64,000 nucleotides of DNA from SM1-73 sp964588305 (GTDB lineage: Bacteria > Zixibacteria > MSB-5A5 > SM1-73): positions 1-64,000 of the forward strand of contig CAZPOP010000019.1 of NCBI GenBank assembly GCA_964588305.1. Direction: 5' to 3'. A model generated the notes under the pieces. It saw only the letters and a list, made by a program, of their open reading frames with translations, made no database searches and was not told the DNA's origin. The translations under genes were made by a program, and so were the position numbers. Shown here piece by piece: positions 35,233 to 43,653 of the stretch (positions are counted from its first letter, which is position 1; every line of letters starts with the position of its first letter).

Positions 35233-35615
35233 GCCGGATATGCGACCTGTCTGAAATTCTACCTCCGCCGGCTAACCGTCCTATCCTCCCATAAAGACCT
35301 AAAGACGTTTTTGAAGCGCAACGAGACGACTTCCAACGGGCGCATTCTCAAATCCTACCTCCTTCAGGCAAACCAACAGAGAATTCAATTCATCGTTGAC
35401 TTTAAACGAGCAAATTGCTATTATATTTTTTCAAGGTTAATGTAGTTGCCCGATTTGTGGGGAGCCGCTCTTAGGCTCAATGAATTGAGCAACTACAAGT
35501 GGGCTCAACAAATTGAGCAAGTACAGTCGGGCTCGATAAATCGAGCGACTACAGGCCAAACGAACTGTCAGATCCAGCCAGGTTCTGGCGCCAAAACAAC
35601 CGGTGGGATAAGAAT
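35233..35615. other. Intergenic region with tandem palindromes
   Basis: A 383-base spacer between the heptose operon and hisS. The only structure I see is the set of three tandem 28-bp palindromic units at 35473-35556, ending about 60 bases before the hisS ATG. No T-box or histidine leader peptide was recognised. Confidence 0.55.
35473..35556 (+). repeat. Three tandem 28-bp palindromic units
   Basis: Three head-to-tail units of exactly 28 bases (35473-35500, 35501-35528, 35529-35556). Each is a short stem, GCTCAAT-GA-ATTGAGC, GCTCAACAAATTGAGC or GCTCGATAAATCGAGC, followed by (A/G)A(C/G)TACA. In unit 3 the stem bases changed on both sides (AA to GA, TT to TC), so pairing is kept. There are no spacers, so this is not CRISPR. 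Confidence 0.85.
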
Positions 35616-36863
35616 ATGAGACACAGAGCATCGTACGGAACGCATGATCTTTTGCCCGAAGATTCTTTCAAATGGCAGTATCTGGAGGAGAGGGTAAGAA
35701 AGATAATCTCTTTTTATAACTACAAGGAGATTCGCACTCCCATCTTCGAGGAGACCGATCTTTTCTCCCGGAGCATAGGTGAGGACACGGACATCGTCCA
35801 GAAGGAGATGTATACCTTTCTGGATCAGGGGAAAAGAAGCTTGACTTTAAGGCCCGAGGGAACAGCAGGAGTGGTGAGGGCTTATCTGGAGCACAGCCTG
35901 GGAGAGAGGTTCCCTTTAGTCAAGCTCTTCTATTTCGGTCTCATGTTCCGGCAGGAAAGGCCGCAGAAAGGACGCTTGCGAGAATTCAATCAGTTTGGCG
36001 TTGAAGCCATCGGCTCGCTTGAGCCTTCGCTGGATGCCGAGATGATAGAACTGGCAGTCAAAACCTGTCTTGATCTGGGCATCACCGATTTCAAGCTGCA
36101 TGTCAACAGCATCGGCTGCCCAAAGTGTCGACCGATTCACAGGGATAAATTCTTGGGTTTCATGAAGGATAAGGTAGGCGAGTTGTGTGAAGATTGTAAG
36201 ACCCGCTACCTGCGAAATCCGTTGCGGATGTTCGACTGCAAGAAAGAGGAATGCATCGACAAGCTGAAAGATGCTCCGGTGATGGTTGATTTTCTGTGTG
36301 AGGAGTGCAAGAAGCATTATGAATTGGTCAAGGGATTTCTGAATAAGCTGAAGATAGATTATTTCGAGGATAAGAGATTGGTGCGGGGTCTGGACTATTA
36401 CACCAAGACCGCCTTTGAACTGAAATCAAAACTTCTGGGCACCCAGGATACTTTGTGCGGCGGCGGGCGCTATGACCTTCTGGTTGAGGAGTTGGGTGGA
36501 AAAAGTACTCCAGCCATTGGGTTTGCCGCTGGAATAGAGAGATATATTCTGGCCCTTAAGATGGAGAAAAAGCTGAACCTGGAAGAAAAGAGTCTGGATT
36601 TGTTTATTGCTGCGTTGGGAGATGAGGCCAAAGCTTTTGCGATGAAGTTGATGAAGGATTTAAGAGCAAAAAACCTGATCTGTGAAACGGACTATTTGAG
36701 CCGAAGCCTGAAAGCTCAAATGAGAGAAGCTGACCGCCAGAAAGCAAAGAAAGTGCTAATAGTCGGCAAGGATGAAATCAAAAAAGGCAGAGCCATTTTG
36801 AAGGATATGGAGAGCGGAGAACAAGTAGAAATTGAATTAGAGAAGATAAGAGATTCGGTTTGA
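35616..36863 (+). CDS. hisS: Histidyl-tRNA synthetase
   Basis: A 415-residue class II synthetase charging tRNA-His. Motif 1 is near 'IRTPIFEETDLFSRS', motif 2 is 'LMFRQERPQKGRLREFNQFGVE', the His-specific motif is 'RGLDYYTKTAFE', and motif 3 is 'GFAAGIERYI'. The C-terminal ~95 residues are the anticodon-binding domain. There are extra Cys pairs (CPKC near 170, CEDC, CEEC near 225-230) in the insertion domain, suggestive of a zinc site as in some homologues. It appears to be a single-gene unit. Confidence 0.97.
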   Translation: MRHRASYGTHDLLPEDSFKWQYLEERVRKIISFYNYKEIRTPIFEETDLFSRSIGEDTDIVQKEMYTFLDQGKRSLTLRPEGTAGVVRAYLEHSLGERFPLVKLFYFGLMFRQERPQKGRLREFNQFGVEAIGSLEPSLDAEMIELAVKTCLDLGITDFKLHVNSIGCPKCRPIHRDKFLGFMKDKVGELCEDCKTRYLRNPLRMFDCKKEECIDKLKDAPVMVDFLCEECKKHYELVKGFLNKLKIDYFEDKRLVRGLDYYTKTAFELKSKLLGTQDTLCGGGRYDLLVEELGGKSTPAIGFAAGIERYILALKMEKKLNLEEKSLDLFIAALGDEAKAFAMKLMKDLRAKNLICETDYLSRSLKAQMREADRQKAKKVLIVGKDEIKKGRAILKDMESGEQVEIELEKIRDSV

Positions 36864-36875
36864 TGATGTCCGTAG

Positions 36876-36895
36876 GTTAGGCAGCAATGCCTGAC
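36876..36895 (-). repeat. Palindromic hairpin (CTACG type)
   Basis: On the minus strand, GTCAGGCA-TTGC-TGCCTAAC followed by CTACG lies just after hisS. The same layout (GTCGGGCA-GGGG-TGCCCGAC-CTACG) occurs at 53111-53135. It may help end hisS transcription. Confidence 0.6.
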
Positions 36896-36954
36896 CGGAT
36901 AATGACGGTCGATGGCCTGTGAGCCATTCGCCGAGTAAAGAATTAATTTCTTCT

Positions 36955-37620
36955 ATGGCTCAAATCCGAGAGATACGCATTCTCATACGGCACTGTGGGG
37001 ACTACAAGGCATTGTTTAAGGTTGCTCTTGGGCAACAAGATGCGAGTCTTTATTTTTTCCCATATGGGCCAAAGGGTAGATATTTCTACGGAGATCAATC
37101 GATGCCAGAACATGAGATGCAACAAACGTTCTTGTACCTAGACCAATTTAAATCGGACAAAATCCCGAAACTTTCTATTCATGAATCTGGGCAGGTTCAT
37201 GTTCATTCTTGCCGGGGCGCCCTAGCCGGGCCTATCAATACCATTCCGTTGAAGAAATGGAGAGGCGAACACATTGCTACTGTTACAGCCGATTCTCTTG
37301 ATCCACTTACTAAATACACAAAAGAAGTGAAGACCAGAGGAACTGAAATTGACGTTATCGTTCCTTTCGACGATGAATTCAAAAGTGGAAGAATTGCTGT
37401 CTATTGCAATGGTGAATCGTCACGATTCAATTACCAATGCCCAATAAAGGTAGAGATGCGAAGGCCTTCGACAAGAGAACCTATCCGCGTCGGATTTGCG
37501 CCTATTCCGCAACCACCATCAGGGGGAACAGCAAATTGCGGAGTGACTGTGATCGCTGGTTGGAATCCGAGGAAGGGTCTTGAGGAGGAACAGGATTTCT
37601 TGTATATTCGTGCTCTATAG
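36955..37620 (+). CDS. Hypothetical protein, first gene of a two-gene island
   Basis: A 221-residue soluble protein that I do not recognise. The N-terminal half has 'DASLYFFPYGPKGRYFYG' and 'KLSIHESGQVHVHSC', and the C-terminal half has beta-rich 'VIVPFDDEFKSGRIAVYC' and 'GWNPRKGLEEEQDFLYI'. It has no signal, transmembrane segment or obvious catalytic motif. The start is uncertain: the ATG at 36955 or an in-frame GTG at 36919, neither with a good ribosome-binding site. It is followed 60 bases later by another unknown gene in the same direction. Codon choice looks less biased than in the flanking housekeeping genes (impression, not measured). Confidence 0.6.
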   Translation: MAQIREIRILIRHCGDYKALFKVALGQQDASLYFFPYGPKGRYFYGDQSMPEHEMQQTFLYLDQFKSDKIPKLSIHESGQVHVHSCRGALAGPINTIPLKKWRGEHIATVTADSLDPLTKYTKEVKTRGTEIDVIVPFDDEFKSGRIAVYCNGESSRFNYQCPIKVEMRRPSTREPIRVGFAPIPQPPSGGTANCGVTVIAGWNPRKGLEEEQDFLYIRAL

Positions 37621-37680
37621 GGGGAAAGTGCCAATCGATTGGACGCACATGCGTTAGGAAATGCCAGAGCAAAGGAAGCA

Positions 37681-38430
37681 ATGGACGAACAAGGTGCTTT
37701 TCTTGAAGGACTGGAAACGGAATTCGCAAAATACCCCGAATTGCCTAAAGAGGTTCGGGATTGGATCATCAACGCAATCCAGGCGAAGAAGTCCAGCTGG
37801 CTCCTGACAATGCTTCAAGAGAATCCCGACAGCACAGTTAGGAGTTTGGATGGTTTCTTTGGGTCAATGCGGCAGATTCTGAAATGTGACAACAAGAGCC
37901 TGATGCGGGGTACGGACTTCAACGCTGCGGACCTGGATCCTGAGCGTTTTGACGCTATGATAGCCGAATTACGGGGGGTGGGATTCTTGCACGATCAGGC
38001 ATTTGCGGATATCAAGCTGCTTAGCGCCTCACGAAGGGAGCGGGGTGCTGATATTCGAGCTACCCATATGGGCACAAGGTATGCTGTTGAAGTTGTTTGC
38101 TCCAGTCGCACGGCATACAGATATCCTGACCACAAAAGGCGGTCGTCTGATTTGACAGAGTGGATGCTAGCGAGGTTTCGGGAAAAGGTGGATCAGTTAA
38201 ACCAGACCACCATAGCAGAGGGATGCGCGAGGTGTTCCTTAGTAGTTGTTGTGAATTCTTACCCCGCACTGCAATTGCTTAACCGTAATGAGTACATCGA
38301 AGTGCTGAGAGAGGTATGGAATAGACTGGGGAAACCAGATGATACTCACCTTGCTATTGTCACAGGGATGGTAACTTTAGGTGTAGGATTGGACGATTGC
38401 GTTTTCCCGCCTTGGTCTGGAAATCAATAG
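37681..38430 (+). CDS. Hypothetical protein with possible nuclease-like fold
   Basis: A 249-residue protein. The ATG at 37681 has a good AAAGGAAG site, so the longer frame from a TTG at 37639 is rejected. The N-terminal ~85 residues are helical. The C-terminal part (about 100-249) has a helix, then 'GADIRATHMGTRYAVEVVCSS', a Asp-x(n)-strand-Glu pattern like PD-(D/E)xK nucleases, but the usual final Lys is Val, so activity is doubtful. Then comes 'CSLVVVVNSYPAL' (strand) and a C-terminal Trp/Pro end. It may form a pair with the gene upstream. Function is unknown. Confidence 0.6.
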   Translation: MDEQGAFLEGLETEFAKYPELPKEVRDWIINAIQAKKSSWLLTMLQENPDSTVRSLDGFFGSMRQILKCDNKSLMRGTDFNAADLDPERFDAMIAELRGVGFLHDQAFADIKLLSASRRERGADIRATHMGTRYAVEVVCSSRTAYRYPDHKRRSSDLTEWMLARFREKVDQLNQTTIAEGCARCSLVVVVNSYPALQLLNRNEYIEVLREVWNRLGKPDDTHLAIVTGMVTLGVGLDDCVFPPWSGNQ

Positions 38431-38454
38431 CAAAAACAGCAACGAAATTTCATA

Positions 38455-39321
38455 ATGAAGCACGGAAGTAAAAACCGATTGGTGACATTCGTATCTGCGC
38501 TGTTAACAGTTGCCTTGATGCTTGGATTCTCTTGCGCAAAGAAGGGGGAAGTAGATCAAGAACAAAAGACACGGGTGGTTGTCACCATACCTCCGTTGGC
38601 GGATTTTGTTGAGAGTGTGGGAAAAGATAAGGTGGAAGTTGCGGTTATGGTGCCTCCGGGGGCAAGCCCTCATACCTATGAACCGAAGCCGAGTCAGTTG
38701 AAGAAGGTTAGCCGGGCGAAGATGTATGTTAAGGTGGGATCGGGAGTGGAGTTTGAGTTGATCTGGATGGAGAAGCTCATTGGGGTCAATAAAGAAATGA
38801 TGGTTGTTAATAGCTCAGAGGGAATCGAGGTGATGGGAAATGATCCGCATGTGTGGCTTTCTCCGGCAAACGCCAGGATAATGGTCGAGAATATCTGCGG
38901 TGGTCTGATCAAGATTGATCAGAGGAATGAGGAATATTATATCCAGAATAAGAATCAGTATCTGGACGAGTTGATCCAGCTGGACAGGTTCATCAAAGAG
39001 AGATTGGAAGGAATCAGGGGGAAAAAATTTATGGTGTATCATCCTTCTTGGGGTTATCTTGCGAAAGAATACGGTTTGGAGCAGATACCGATTGAGCACG
39101 CAGGCAAAGAGCCAACGGCTAAAGAAATAAGAGATGCAGTGGAGATGGCCAAAGAAGATGATATTAAGGTGGTTTTTGTTTCGCCCCAGTCCACCACAAA
39201 GAGCGCCGAAGTAATTGCCAAAGAGATCGGCGGCGAAATTGTGTCCATAGATCCGTTAGCCCAAAGCTACATGCCTAATATGCGTACAGTAATAGAACAG
39301 CTAACACAGGCGATGAGGTAG
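38455..39321 (+). CDS. znuA: Metal ABC transporter substrate-binding lipoprotein (ZnuA-like)
   Basis: A 288-residue cluster A-I solute-binding protein for Zn2+ or Mn2+. The lipobox is LGFSC (Cys27). Metal ligands expected in the family are visible: His in 'ASPHTYEP', His in 'DPHVWLSP', His in 'VYHPSWGY' and Asp/Glu in 'VSIDPLA'. There is no His-rich loop, which is seen in many Zn-specific members, so the metal cannot be assigned. It is the first gene of znuA-znuC-znuB with 2 bases to the next gene. Confidence 0.93.
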   Translation: MKHGSKNRLVTFVSALLTVALMLGFSCAKKGEVDQEQKTRVVVTIPPLADFVESVGKDKVEVAVMVPPGASPHTYEPKPSQLKKVSRAKMYVKVGSGVEFELIWMEKLIGVNKEMMVVNSSEGIEVMGNDPHVWLSPANARIMVENICGGLIKIDQRNEEYYIQNKNQYLDELIQLDRFIKERLEGIRGKKFMVYHPSWGYLAKEYGLEQIPIEHAGKEPTAKEIRDAVEMAKEDDIKVVFVSPQSTTKSAEVIAKEIGGEIVSIDPLAQSYMPNMRTVIEQLTQAMR

Positions 39322-39323
39322 GC

Positions 39324-40082
39324 ATGGCTCCCCAAGAGATAGCGAGTTTAAAGGATGTCTGGACAGACTATGACGGCGTGACGGCTCTTGAGGGGGTGAC
39401 CCTTTCCCTGTACGAGCACGATTTTCTGGGGATAATAGGGCCAAATGGAGGAGGAAAGACCACGCTGATCAAAGTGATGCTGGGCTTGGTGAAACCAAGT
39501 CGGGGACAGGTTACGGTTCTGGGCGACGCCCCCGAGAAACAGAGGAAGTTGATCGGCTACATTCCCCAATATAGTCTTTTTGACCGGGATTTTCCGGTGA
39601 GCGTCCTGGACGTGGCCTTGATGGGTCGCCTGGGTCGGGCAAGGCGGTTTAGAAAATACTCTGATGCGGATGAAGAGACTACACTGGGCGCCCTCGAGAC
39701 TGTCGGTATGCTTGACCTTAAAGATTCTCAAATCGGAAAGCTCTCCGGCGGGCAGCAGCAGAGAGTCTTTCTTGCCAGAGCACTGGTGACCGAGCCGAAA
39801 CTTTTGCTTTTGGATGAACCCATGGCAAGCGTGGACGTATCCCTGCAAACGGGGCTCTATGAGCTATTGGAGAAACTTACAGAGAAGATGGCAATTGTTA
39901 TGGTCTCACACGATATCGGTGCCATTTCGGTCCACGTAAACAAAATCGCCTGTCTTAACCGGAAGCTTTTCTACCATAACTCGAAAGAGATTCGCGCTGA
40001 AGAATTGGAAGCAACATATAAATGCCCAGTGCAATTGATAGCGCACGGGGTTCCTCATAGGGTATTGAAGAAACACAAATAA
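39324..40082 (+). CDS. znuC: Metal ABC transporter ATP-binding protein
   Basis: A 252-residue ABC ATPase with Walker A GPNGGGKTT, the signature LSGGQQQR, Walker B 'LLLLDEPMASVD' and the switch His in 'VMVSHD'. The length and 'IPQYSLFDRDFPVSV' region match zinc/manganese import ATPases. It is separated from znuA by 2 bases and from znuB by 1 base. Energised import of the metal bound by the lipoprotein is its role. Confidence 0.95.
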   Translation: MAPQEIASLKDVWTDYDGVTALEGVTLSLYEHDFLGIIGPNGGGKTTLIKVMLGLVKPSRGQVTVLGDAPEKQRKLIGYIPQYSLFDRDFPVSVLDVALMGRLGRARRFRKYSDADEETTLGALETVGMLDLKDSQIGKLSGGQQQRVFLARALVTEPKLLLLDEPMASVDVSLQTGLYELLEKLTEKMAIVMVSHDIGAISVHVNKIACLNRKLFYHNSKEIRAEELEATYKCPVQLIAHGVPHRVLKKHK

Positions 40083-40083
40083 G

Positions 40084-40920
40084 ATGATAGAGGCGTTACA
40101 GTATGAATTCATGAGAAACGCCCTGATCGCCGCAGTTCTGGCAAGCGTTGCCTGCGGAATCGTGGGCGTTTACGTGGTGGTGAAGCGAATCGTCTTCATC
40201 GGCGGCGGAATCGCACATGCTGCCTTCGGGGGCGTCGGATTGGGATATTTCCTGGGGATAAACCCGGTTTGGGGAGTGCTGCCATTCGGCATCGCCTCGG
40301 CCCTGACCATGGGATTGGTGAGCAAAAAAACAAAACTGCCTGAGGATGCGGCTATCGGAATCCTGTGGTCAGCGGGCATGGCCCTGGGAGTCATCTTCAT
40401 CAGCCTAACCCCGGGCTATGCGCCGGACCTGTTTGGTTATCTGTTTGGAAGCATCCTGACGGTTCCGCTGTCCGACATTATCCTGATGGTGATCCTCGAT
40501 ACGGTCATAATCTTGGCGGTCTCTTTGCTTTACAAAGAGTTCTTATCCGTTTCCTTTGACGAGGAATTCGCCACGGCAGTGGGGGTGCCGGCAGAGCAAT
40601 TGTATCTTGTTCTTCTGTGCCTGATTGCCCTGACCGTGGTTGTGCTCATCAGAGTTGTGGGCATCATTCTGGTGATTGCCCTTCTGACCATTCCCGCAGC
40701 CTTAAGCAAGCAGTTTACGCACAGTCTCAAAAAGATGATGTTTCTTTCTGCCCTTTTCAGCGCTGCATTTACCATCTGCGGTCTGTGGCTCTCTTATTCT
40801 TTCAACCTGCCGTCCGGGGCAACCATTGTCCTGGTTTCGGGAGTTTGCTTTTTTCTTGTTTCATTGATTAGAAAGGCTGCTTTGCCGCATTCTGCAGGCT
40901 TGCATGAAAAAGGCGATTAA
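40084..40920 (+). CDS. znuB: Metal ABC transporter permease (ZnuB/ABC-3)
   Basis: A 278-residue permease with about eight hydrophobic segments. Family features are 'GGGIAHAAFGGVGLGYF', 'GILWSAGMALGV', 'LFGYLFGSIL' and 'LLTIPAALSKQFTHSL'. It belongs to the ABC-3 family. Its end overlaps the next gene by 17 bases. Confidence 0.94.
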   Translation: MIEALQYEFMRNALIAAVLASVACGIVGVYVVVKRIVFIGGGIAHAAFGGVGLGYFLGINPVWGVLPFGIASALTMGLVSKKTKLPEDAAIGILWSAGMALGVIFISLTPGYAPDLFGYLFGSILTVPLSDIILMVILDTVIILAVSLLYKEFLSVSFDEEFATAVGVPAEQLYLVLLCLIALTVVVLIRVVGIILVIALLTIPAALSKQFTHSLKKMMFLSALFSAAFTICGLWLSYSFNLPSGATIVLVSGVCFFLVSLIRKAALPHSAGLHEKGD

Positions 40921-41431
40921 AGAAATAAGGGAAAGCGTTTTTCCGGACATGCAAGCTTTTTACAAAAAAAGACAGACCGGCCGGTTGATGATCCTGCTCT
41001 TCGTGCCCATCATTCTGTTTTTCATGTATATAATTTACTATCAGGAGGTGTTAGGCAAACCTTTTGGCAGCAATCCGGGGCCGAGCATTATGTATTCTGG
41101 CTTCGCCGTATTGTTCTTGATAGTCCTTTCCCTGTTTTCCCATCTAACCGTGATCGGATCCACAGATTATCTTGAGATGCGATTCGGGATAGGATTGATT
41201 CGGAAGAAATTCGATTTCAAGGATATCAAAGGGTGCAGCATAGAAAAGAACCCCTGGTATTATGGATGGGGCATAAGAAAGCTGCCAGAAGGCTGGCTTT
41301 ACAATGTCTCCGGATCGTGGTCAGTCCAGCTAAACATGAAGAACGGAAAGATGTATCGGATAGGGACGGACGAGCCCAAAAAACTGGCGGAGTTTGTCAA
41401 GACCAGGATCGATCTTTTTGGCGGGAGGTGA
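40904..41431 (+). CDS. Small membrane protein with PH-like domain
   Basis: A 175-residue protein with two adjacent hydrophobic segments (about 27-45 and 63-83). The following soluble part has a beta-rich 'YLEMRFGIGLIRKKFDFKDIKGCSIEKNPWYYGWGIR' area and ends in 'RIGTDEPKKLAEFVKTRI', typical of bacterial PH-like membrane proteins. It overlaps znuB by 17 bases, so it is in the same transcript, but a role in metal transport is not established. Confidence 0.75.
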   Translation: MKKAIKEIRESVFPDMQAFYKKRQTGRLMILLFVPIILFFMYIIYYQEVLGKPFGSNPGPSIMYSGFAVLFLIVLSLFSHLTVIGSTDYLEMRFGIGLIRKKFDFKDIKGCSIEKNPWYYGWGIRKLPEGWLYNVSGSWSVQLNMKNGKMYRIGTDEPKKLAEFVKTRIDLFGGR

Positions 41432-41563
41432 GGGAAATTTCATCTTCGTGAATTCGACCTCTTGCGCTTCCCGTAAGCCCTTCCGGCGTAGGTCAACACA
41501 TAAACCTCAGAGTAGTCGCTGTGGTTCTGAGTAATAGACGGTGATTTTTGACAAATTTTTGAG

Positions 41564-41582
41564 CGTAATTGCAACAATTACG
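41564..41582. promoter_or_regulatory. Likely Fur-family operator palindrome
   Basis: CGTAATTG-CAA-CAATTACG is a perfect 8-3-8 inverted repeat 26 bases before the first possible ATG of the Fur-family gene and just upstream of a TATACT box (41594-41599). AT-rich palindromes of about 19 bp in this position are typical of Fur/Zur/PerR operators, so autoregulation is likely. The metal sensed cannot be told. Confidence 0.6.
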
Positions 41583-41607
41583 GTTATATAACGTATACTT
41601 AATTGAA

Positions 41608-42036
41608 ATGAATACAACCATGAAAAAGGCCAAAGAGGTTCTGCGGGCAAAGGGATTCAGGCCGACGTTTCAACGCCTCAGAATTTTACAATATTTACAG
41701 AAGCATGAGGATCACCCGACCGTTGAGATGATATATGAGGATTTAGTCAAGGAGATTCCCACCATTTCGAAGACCACCATTTACAATACCTTGAATGCTC
41801 TCGTGGAGAAGGGAATAGTGCATTCGGTCACCATTACCGGAACGGAGGCCAGATACGATTGCAGGACTTCTCCGCATCATCATTTTCTGTGCAAACGATG
41901 CGGGAAAGTGATAGACATCGATATCCAGTGCCCCTATCTGAAGAGAGGGCGAATAGACGGACACCGGATTGAGGAGTTACACAGGTATTTCAAGGGTATT
42001 TGCAGGGAATGCTTAAAAAAGAAGGATAAGAGATGA
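41608..42036 (+). CDS. Fur-family metal-responsive repressor
   Basis: A 142-residue regulator (an ATG at 41620 is an alternative start; neither has a strong ribosome-binding site). It has a winged helix 'RPTFQRLRILQYL', 'TISKTTIYNTLNALVEKGI', the metal-site 'RYDCRTSPHHHFLCKRCGKV' with CKRC, and a final CREC. Two CxxC pairs suggest a structural Zn site. The subtype (Fur, Zur or PerR) is unclear. Coupling to a metal-efflux permease by ATGA overlap and closeness to znuACB favour zinc or copper homeostasis. Confidence 0.88.
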   Translation: MNTTMKKAKEVLRAKGFRPTFQRLRILQYLQKHEDHPTVEMIYEDLVKEIPTISKTTIYNTLNALVEKGIVHSVTITGTEARYDCRTSPHHHFLCKRCGKVIDIDIQCPYLKRGRIDGHRIEELHRYFKGICRECLKKKDKR

Positions 42037-43250
42037 TTGACCTTTTGGGGAATGTGATAAAAGAGATATGGGACTTCGCCCTGATCGTTAGTCCCTGGCT
42101 GATACTGGGTTTCGTTTTCTCGGGTTTGATTCATGCGTTCATTGGCGAGAGATTCATCCGGCAGCATCTGGGAGGAGGAGGTTTTTCCTCGGTGTTGAAG
42201 GCCACCCTTTTCGGCATACCTCTGCCCATATGTTCGTGCGGCGTGGTTCCGCTCTCCGCCGGGCTCAGGAATGACGGCGCTTCAAAGGCGGCGACCATGT
42301 CCTTTTTGGTGTCCACTCCCACCACGGGAATCGATTCGATATTCGTGACCTATGCCTTCCTTGGGCTTACGTTTGCCATTGTCCGGCCCCTATCGGCCCT
42401 GGTAGGGGGATTGCTTGTCGGTTCACTGGTAAGTCTTTTGGTCAAAGAAAGGATAGAGAAAAGAGATTTTAGAGTCGCTCCCGAACACGCTCATTCGCTC
42501 AAGGACAGGTTGAAAGATGGATTCAACTACGGGTTCGGAGCTTTGCCCGACGATGTGGGGAAAGCGGTTCTCTGGGGGATTCTCATTGGCGGCGCCCTCT
42601 CTGCCCTTTTGCCGCGGGACGTATCCCAGATATATCTCTCCAATCCGGTTATAGCCTATCCCTTAATGCTGGCCATTTCGGTTCCGCTGTACGTGTGTGC
42701 CATCGGCTCGGTTCCGGTGGCCGCCGCCATGATGAGCAAGGGACTGATACCGGGTGCGGCACTTGCCTTTCTTATCGCCGGCACCGCCACAAATGTGGTC
42801 ACCATCGCTTTCGTTGGCCAGAAATTCGGGAAAAAGGTTGTCGTCATCTACCTTGTCTCGATAGTGTTTCTTGCACTGATATCGGGAATCCTCCTCGACG
42901 CCCTGCTGGGCGAAGTGGTGGTCAAGGAGATGCTGTTTAAGGGCAGAGAGATACCTTACGCTGTGAAGCTGATCTCTACCCTCTTGTTTGTTGCTATGAT
43001 AATCAAGAGTTTCTGGAAAGGTAAAACAGAAAAGACATCGGAAGCAAAATACACCTTCCGCGTTCCGGACATGAACTGTAAACATTGCCAGGCAGCGGTC
43101 CAGCAAACACTGAGAGAAATCCCCGGTGTGACAACCGTGGAAGTTCTGCTTGACGAAAGATTAGTCAAAGTAGGTGGAGAAGCGAAGGGCGAAACCATAC
43201 TCCAGCGATTAGAAAAAGCCGGGTATACCGCCAAGCAGGTCGAATCGTAG
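42033..43250 (+). CDS. Metal-efflux permease with C-terminal HMA domain (SO_0444-like)
   Basis: A 405-residue permease of the family annotated as SO_0444-type Cu/Zn efflux (related to DUF318/ArsP permeases). The conserved 'GIPLPICSCGVVPLSAGL' with CSC lies near residue 65-70, a second half repeats a similar pattern ('VPLYVCAIGSVPVAAAMM'), and about eight hydrophobic segments are present. Residues about 340-405 are a heavy-metal-associated domain with MNCKHC (C-x2-C), usually copper- or zinc-binding. It overlaps the Fur-family gene by ATGA. Together they look like a regulated metal exporter. Confidence 0.85.
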   Translation: MIDLLGNVIKEIWDFALIVSPWLILGFVFSGLIHAFIGERFIRQHLGGGGFSSVLKATLFGIPLPICSCGVVPLSAGLRNDGASKAATMSFLVSTPTTGIDSIFVTYAFLGLTFAIVRPLSALVGGLLVGSLVSLLVKERIEKRDFRVAPEHAHSLKDRLKDGFNYGFGALPDDVGKAVLWGILIGGALSALLPRDVSQIYLSNPVIAYPLMLAISVPLYVCAIGSVPVAAAMMSKGLIPGAALAFLIAGTATNVVTIAFVGQKFGKKVVVIYLVSIVFLALISGILLDALLGEVVVKEMLFKGREIPYAVKLISTLLFVAMIIKSFWKGKTEKTSEAKYTFRVPDMNCKHCQAAVQQTLREIPGVTTVEVLLDERLVKVGGEAKGETILQRLEKAGYTAKQVES

Positions 43251-43329
43251 TTGTTTTCCTTTCAGCAGAGGAACGGTTTTCGGTCTCGTAAAAAGCTATG
43301 CGCTCGGCAGAGACCAGAGCAAAAAGATC

Positions 43330-43404
43330 ATGAAACACCTGATTATAGCAAATGGCGTTGCGGGATATGAGGCAGCGCCCGAAGAATTCAAAAAACACTT
43401 CTAA
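43330..43404 (+). pseudogene. Possible remnant of an NAD(P)H:rubredoxin oxidoreductase
   Basis: A 24-codon frame whose start, MKHLIIANGVAGYEAA, is a Rossmann-type FAD motif (G-x-G-x-x-G) as at the beginning of pyridine-nucleotide disulfide oxidoreductases, but it ends after 'PEEFKKHF'. It lies 11 bases before rubredoxin, where such a reductase would be expected. It looks like an internally deleted gene, but a coincidental short frame cannot be excluded. Confidence 0.35.
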
Positions 43405-43415
43405 AGGAGGGAGAC

Positions 43416-43574
43416 ATGGATAAGTACGTGTGCAAAGTCTGTGGATACGTCTACGATCCGGGAAAAGGAGATCCCGATTCCGGAGTGCAGCCGGGAACGC
43501 CATTCGAGCAGTTGCCCGGTGACTGGGTATGCCCGGTTTGCGGAGCGGCCAAAGATCAGTTTGAGAAGCAGTAA
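43416..43574 (+). CDS. Rubredoxin
   Basis: A 52-residue one-iron electron carrier. The two knuckles CKVCGY and CPVCGA hold the Fe(Cys)4 site, and 'YDPGKGDPDSGVQPGTPFEQLPGDWVCP' is the classic rubredoxin body. An AGGAGGG site lies 5 bases before the ATG. In anaerobes it passes electrons to rubrerythrin, FprA-type flavoproteins or superoxide reductase, all of which are encoded in this window. Confidence 0.97.
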   Translation: MDKYVCKVCGYVYDPGKGDPDSGVQPGTPFEQLPGDWVCPVCGAAKDQFEKQ

Positions 43575-43653
43575 GACGTAACCTGCCAGAAGGCGATAGA
43601 GCCAAACCAAAACATGAACTCCAGCAGGTACTCTGCTGGAAAAGGGGTTGATG

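Noticed and set aside
35473..35556. CRISPR array
   Set aside because: The three 28-bp units are directly adjacent with no spacers between them, and no cas gene is near.
41548..41553. TTGACA as -35 for the Fur-family gene
   Set aside because: No -10 box lies at a normal distance. The TATACT at 41594-41599 is too far away, so only the palindrome is reported.
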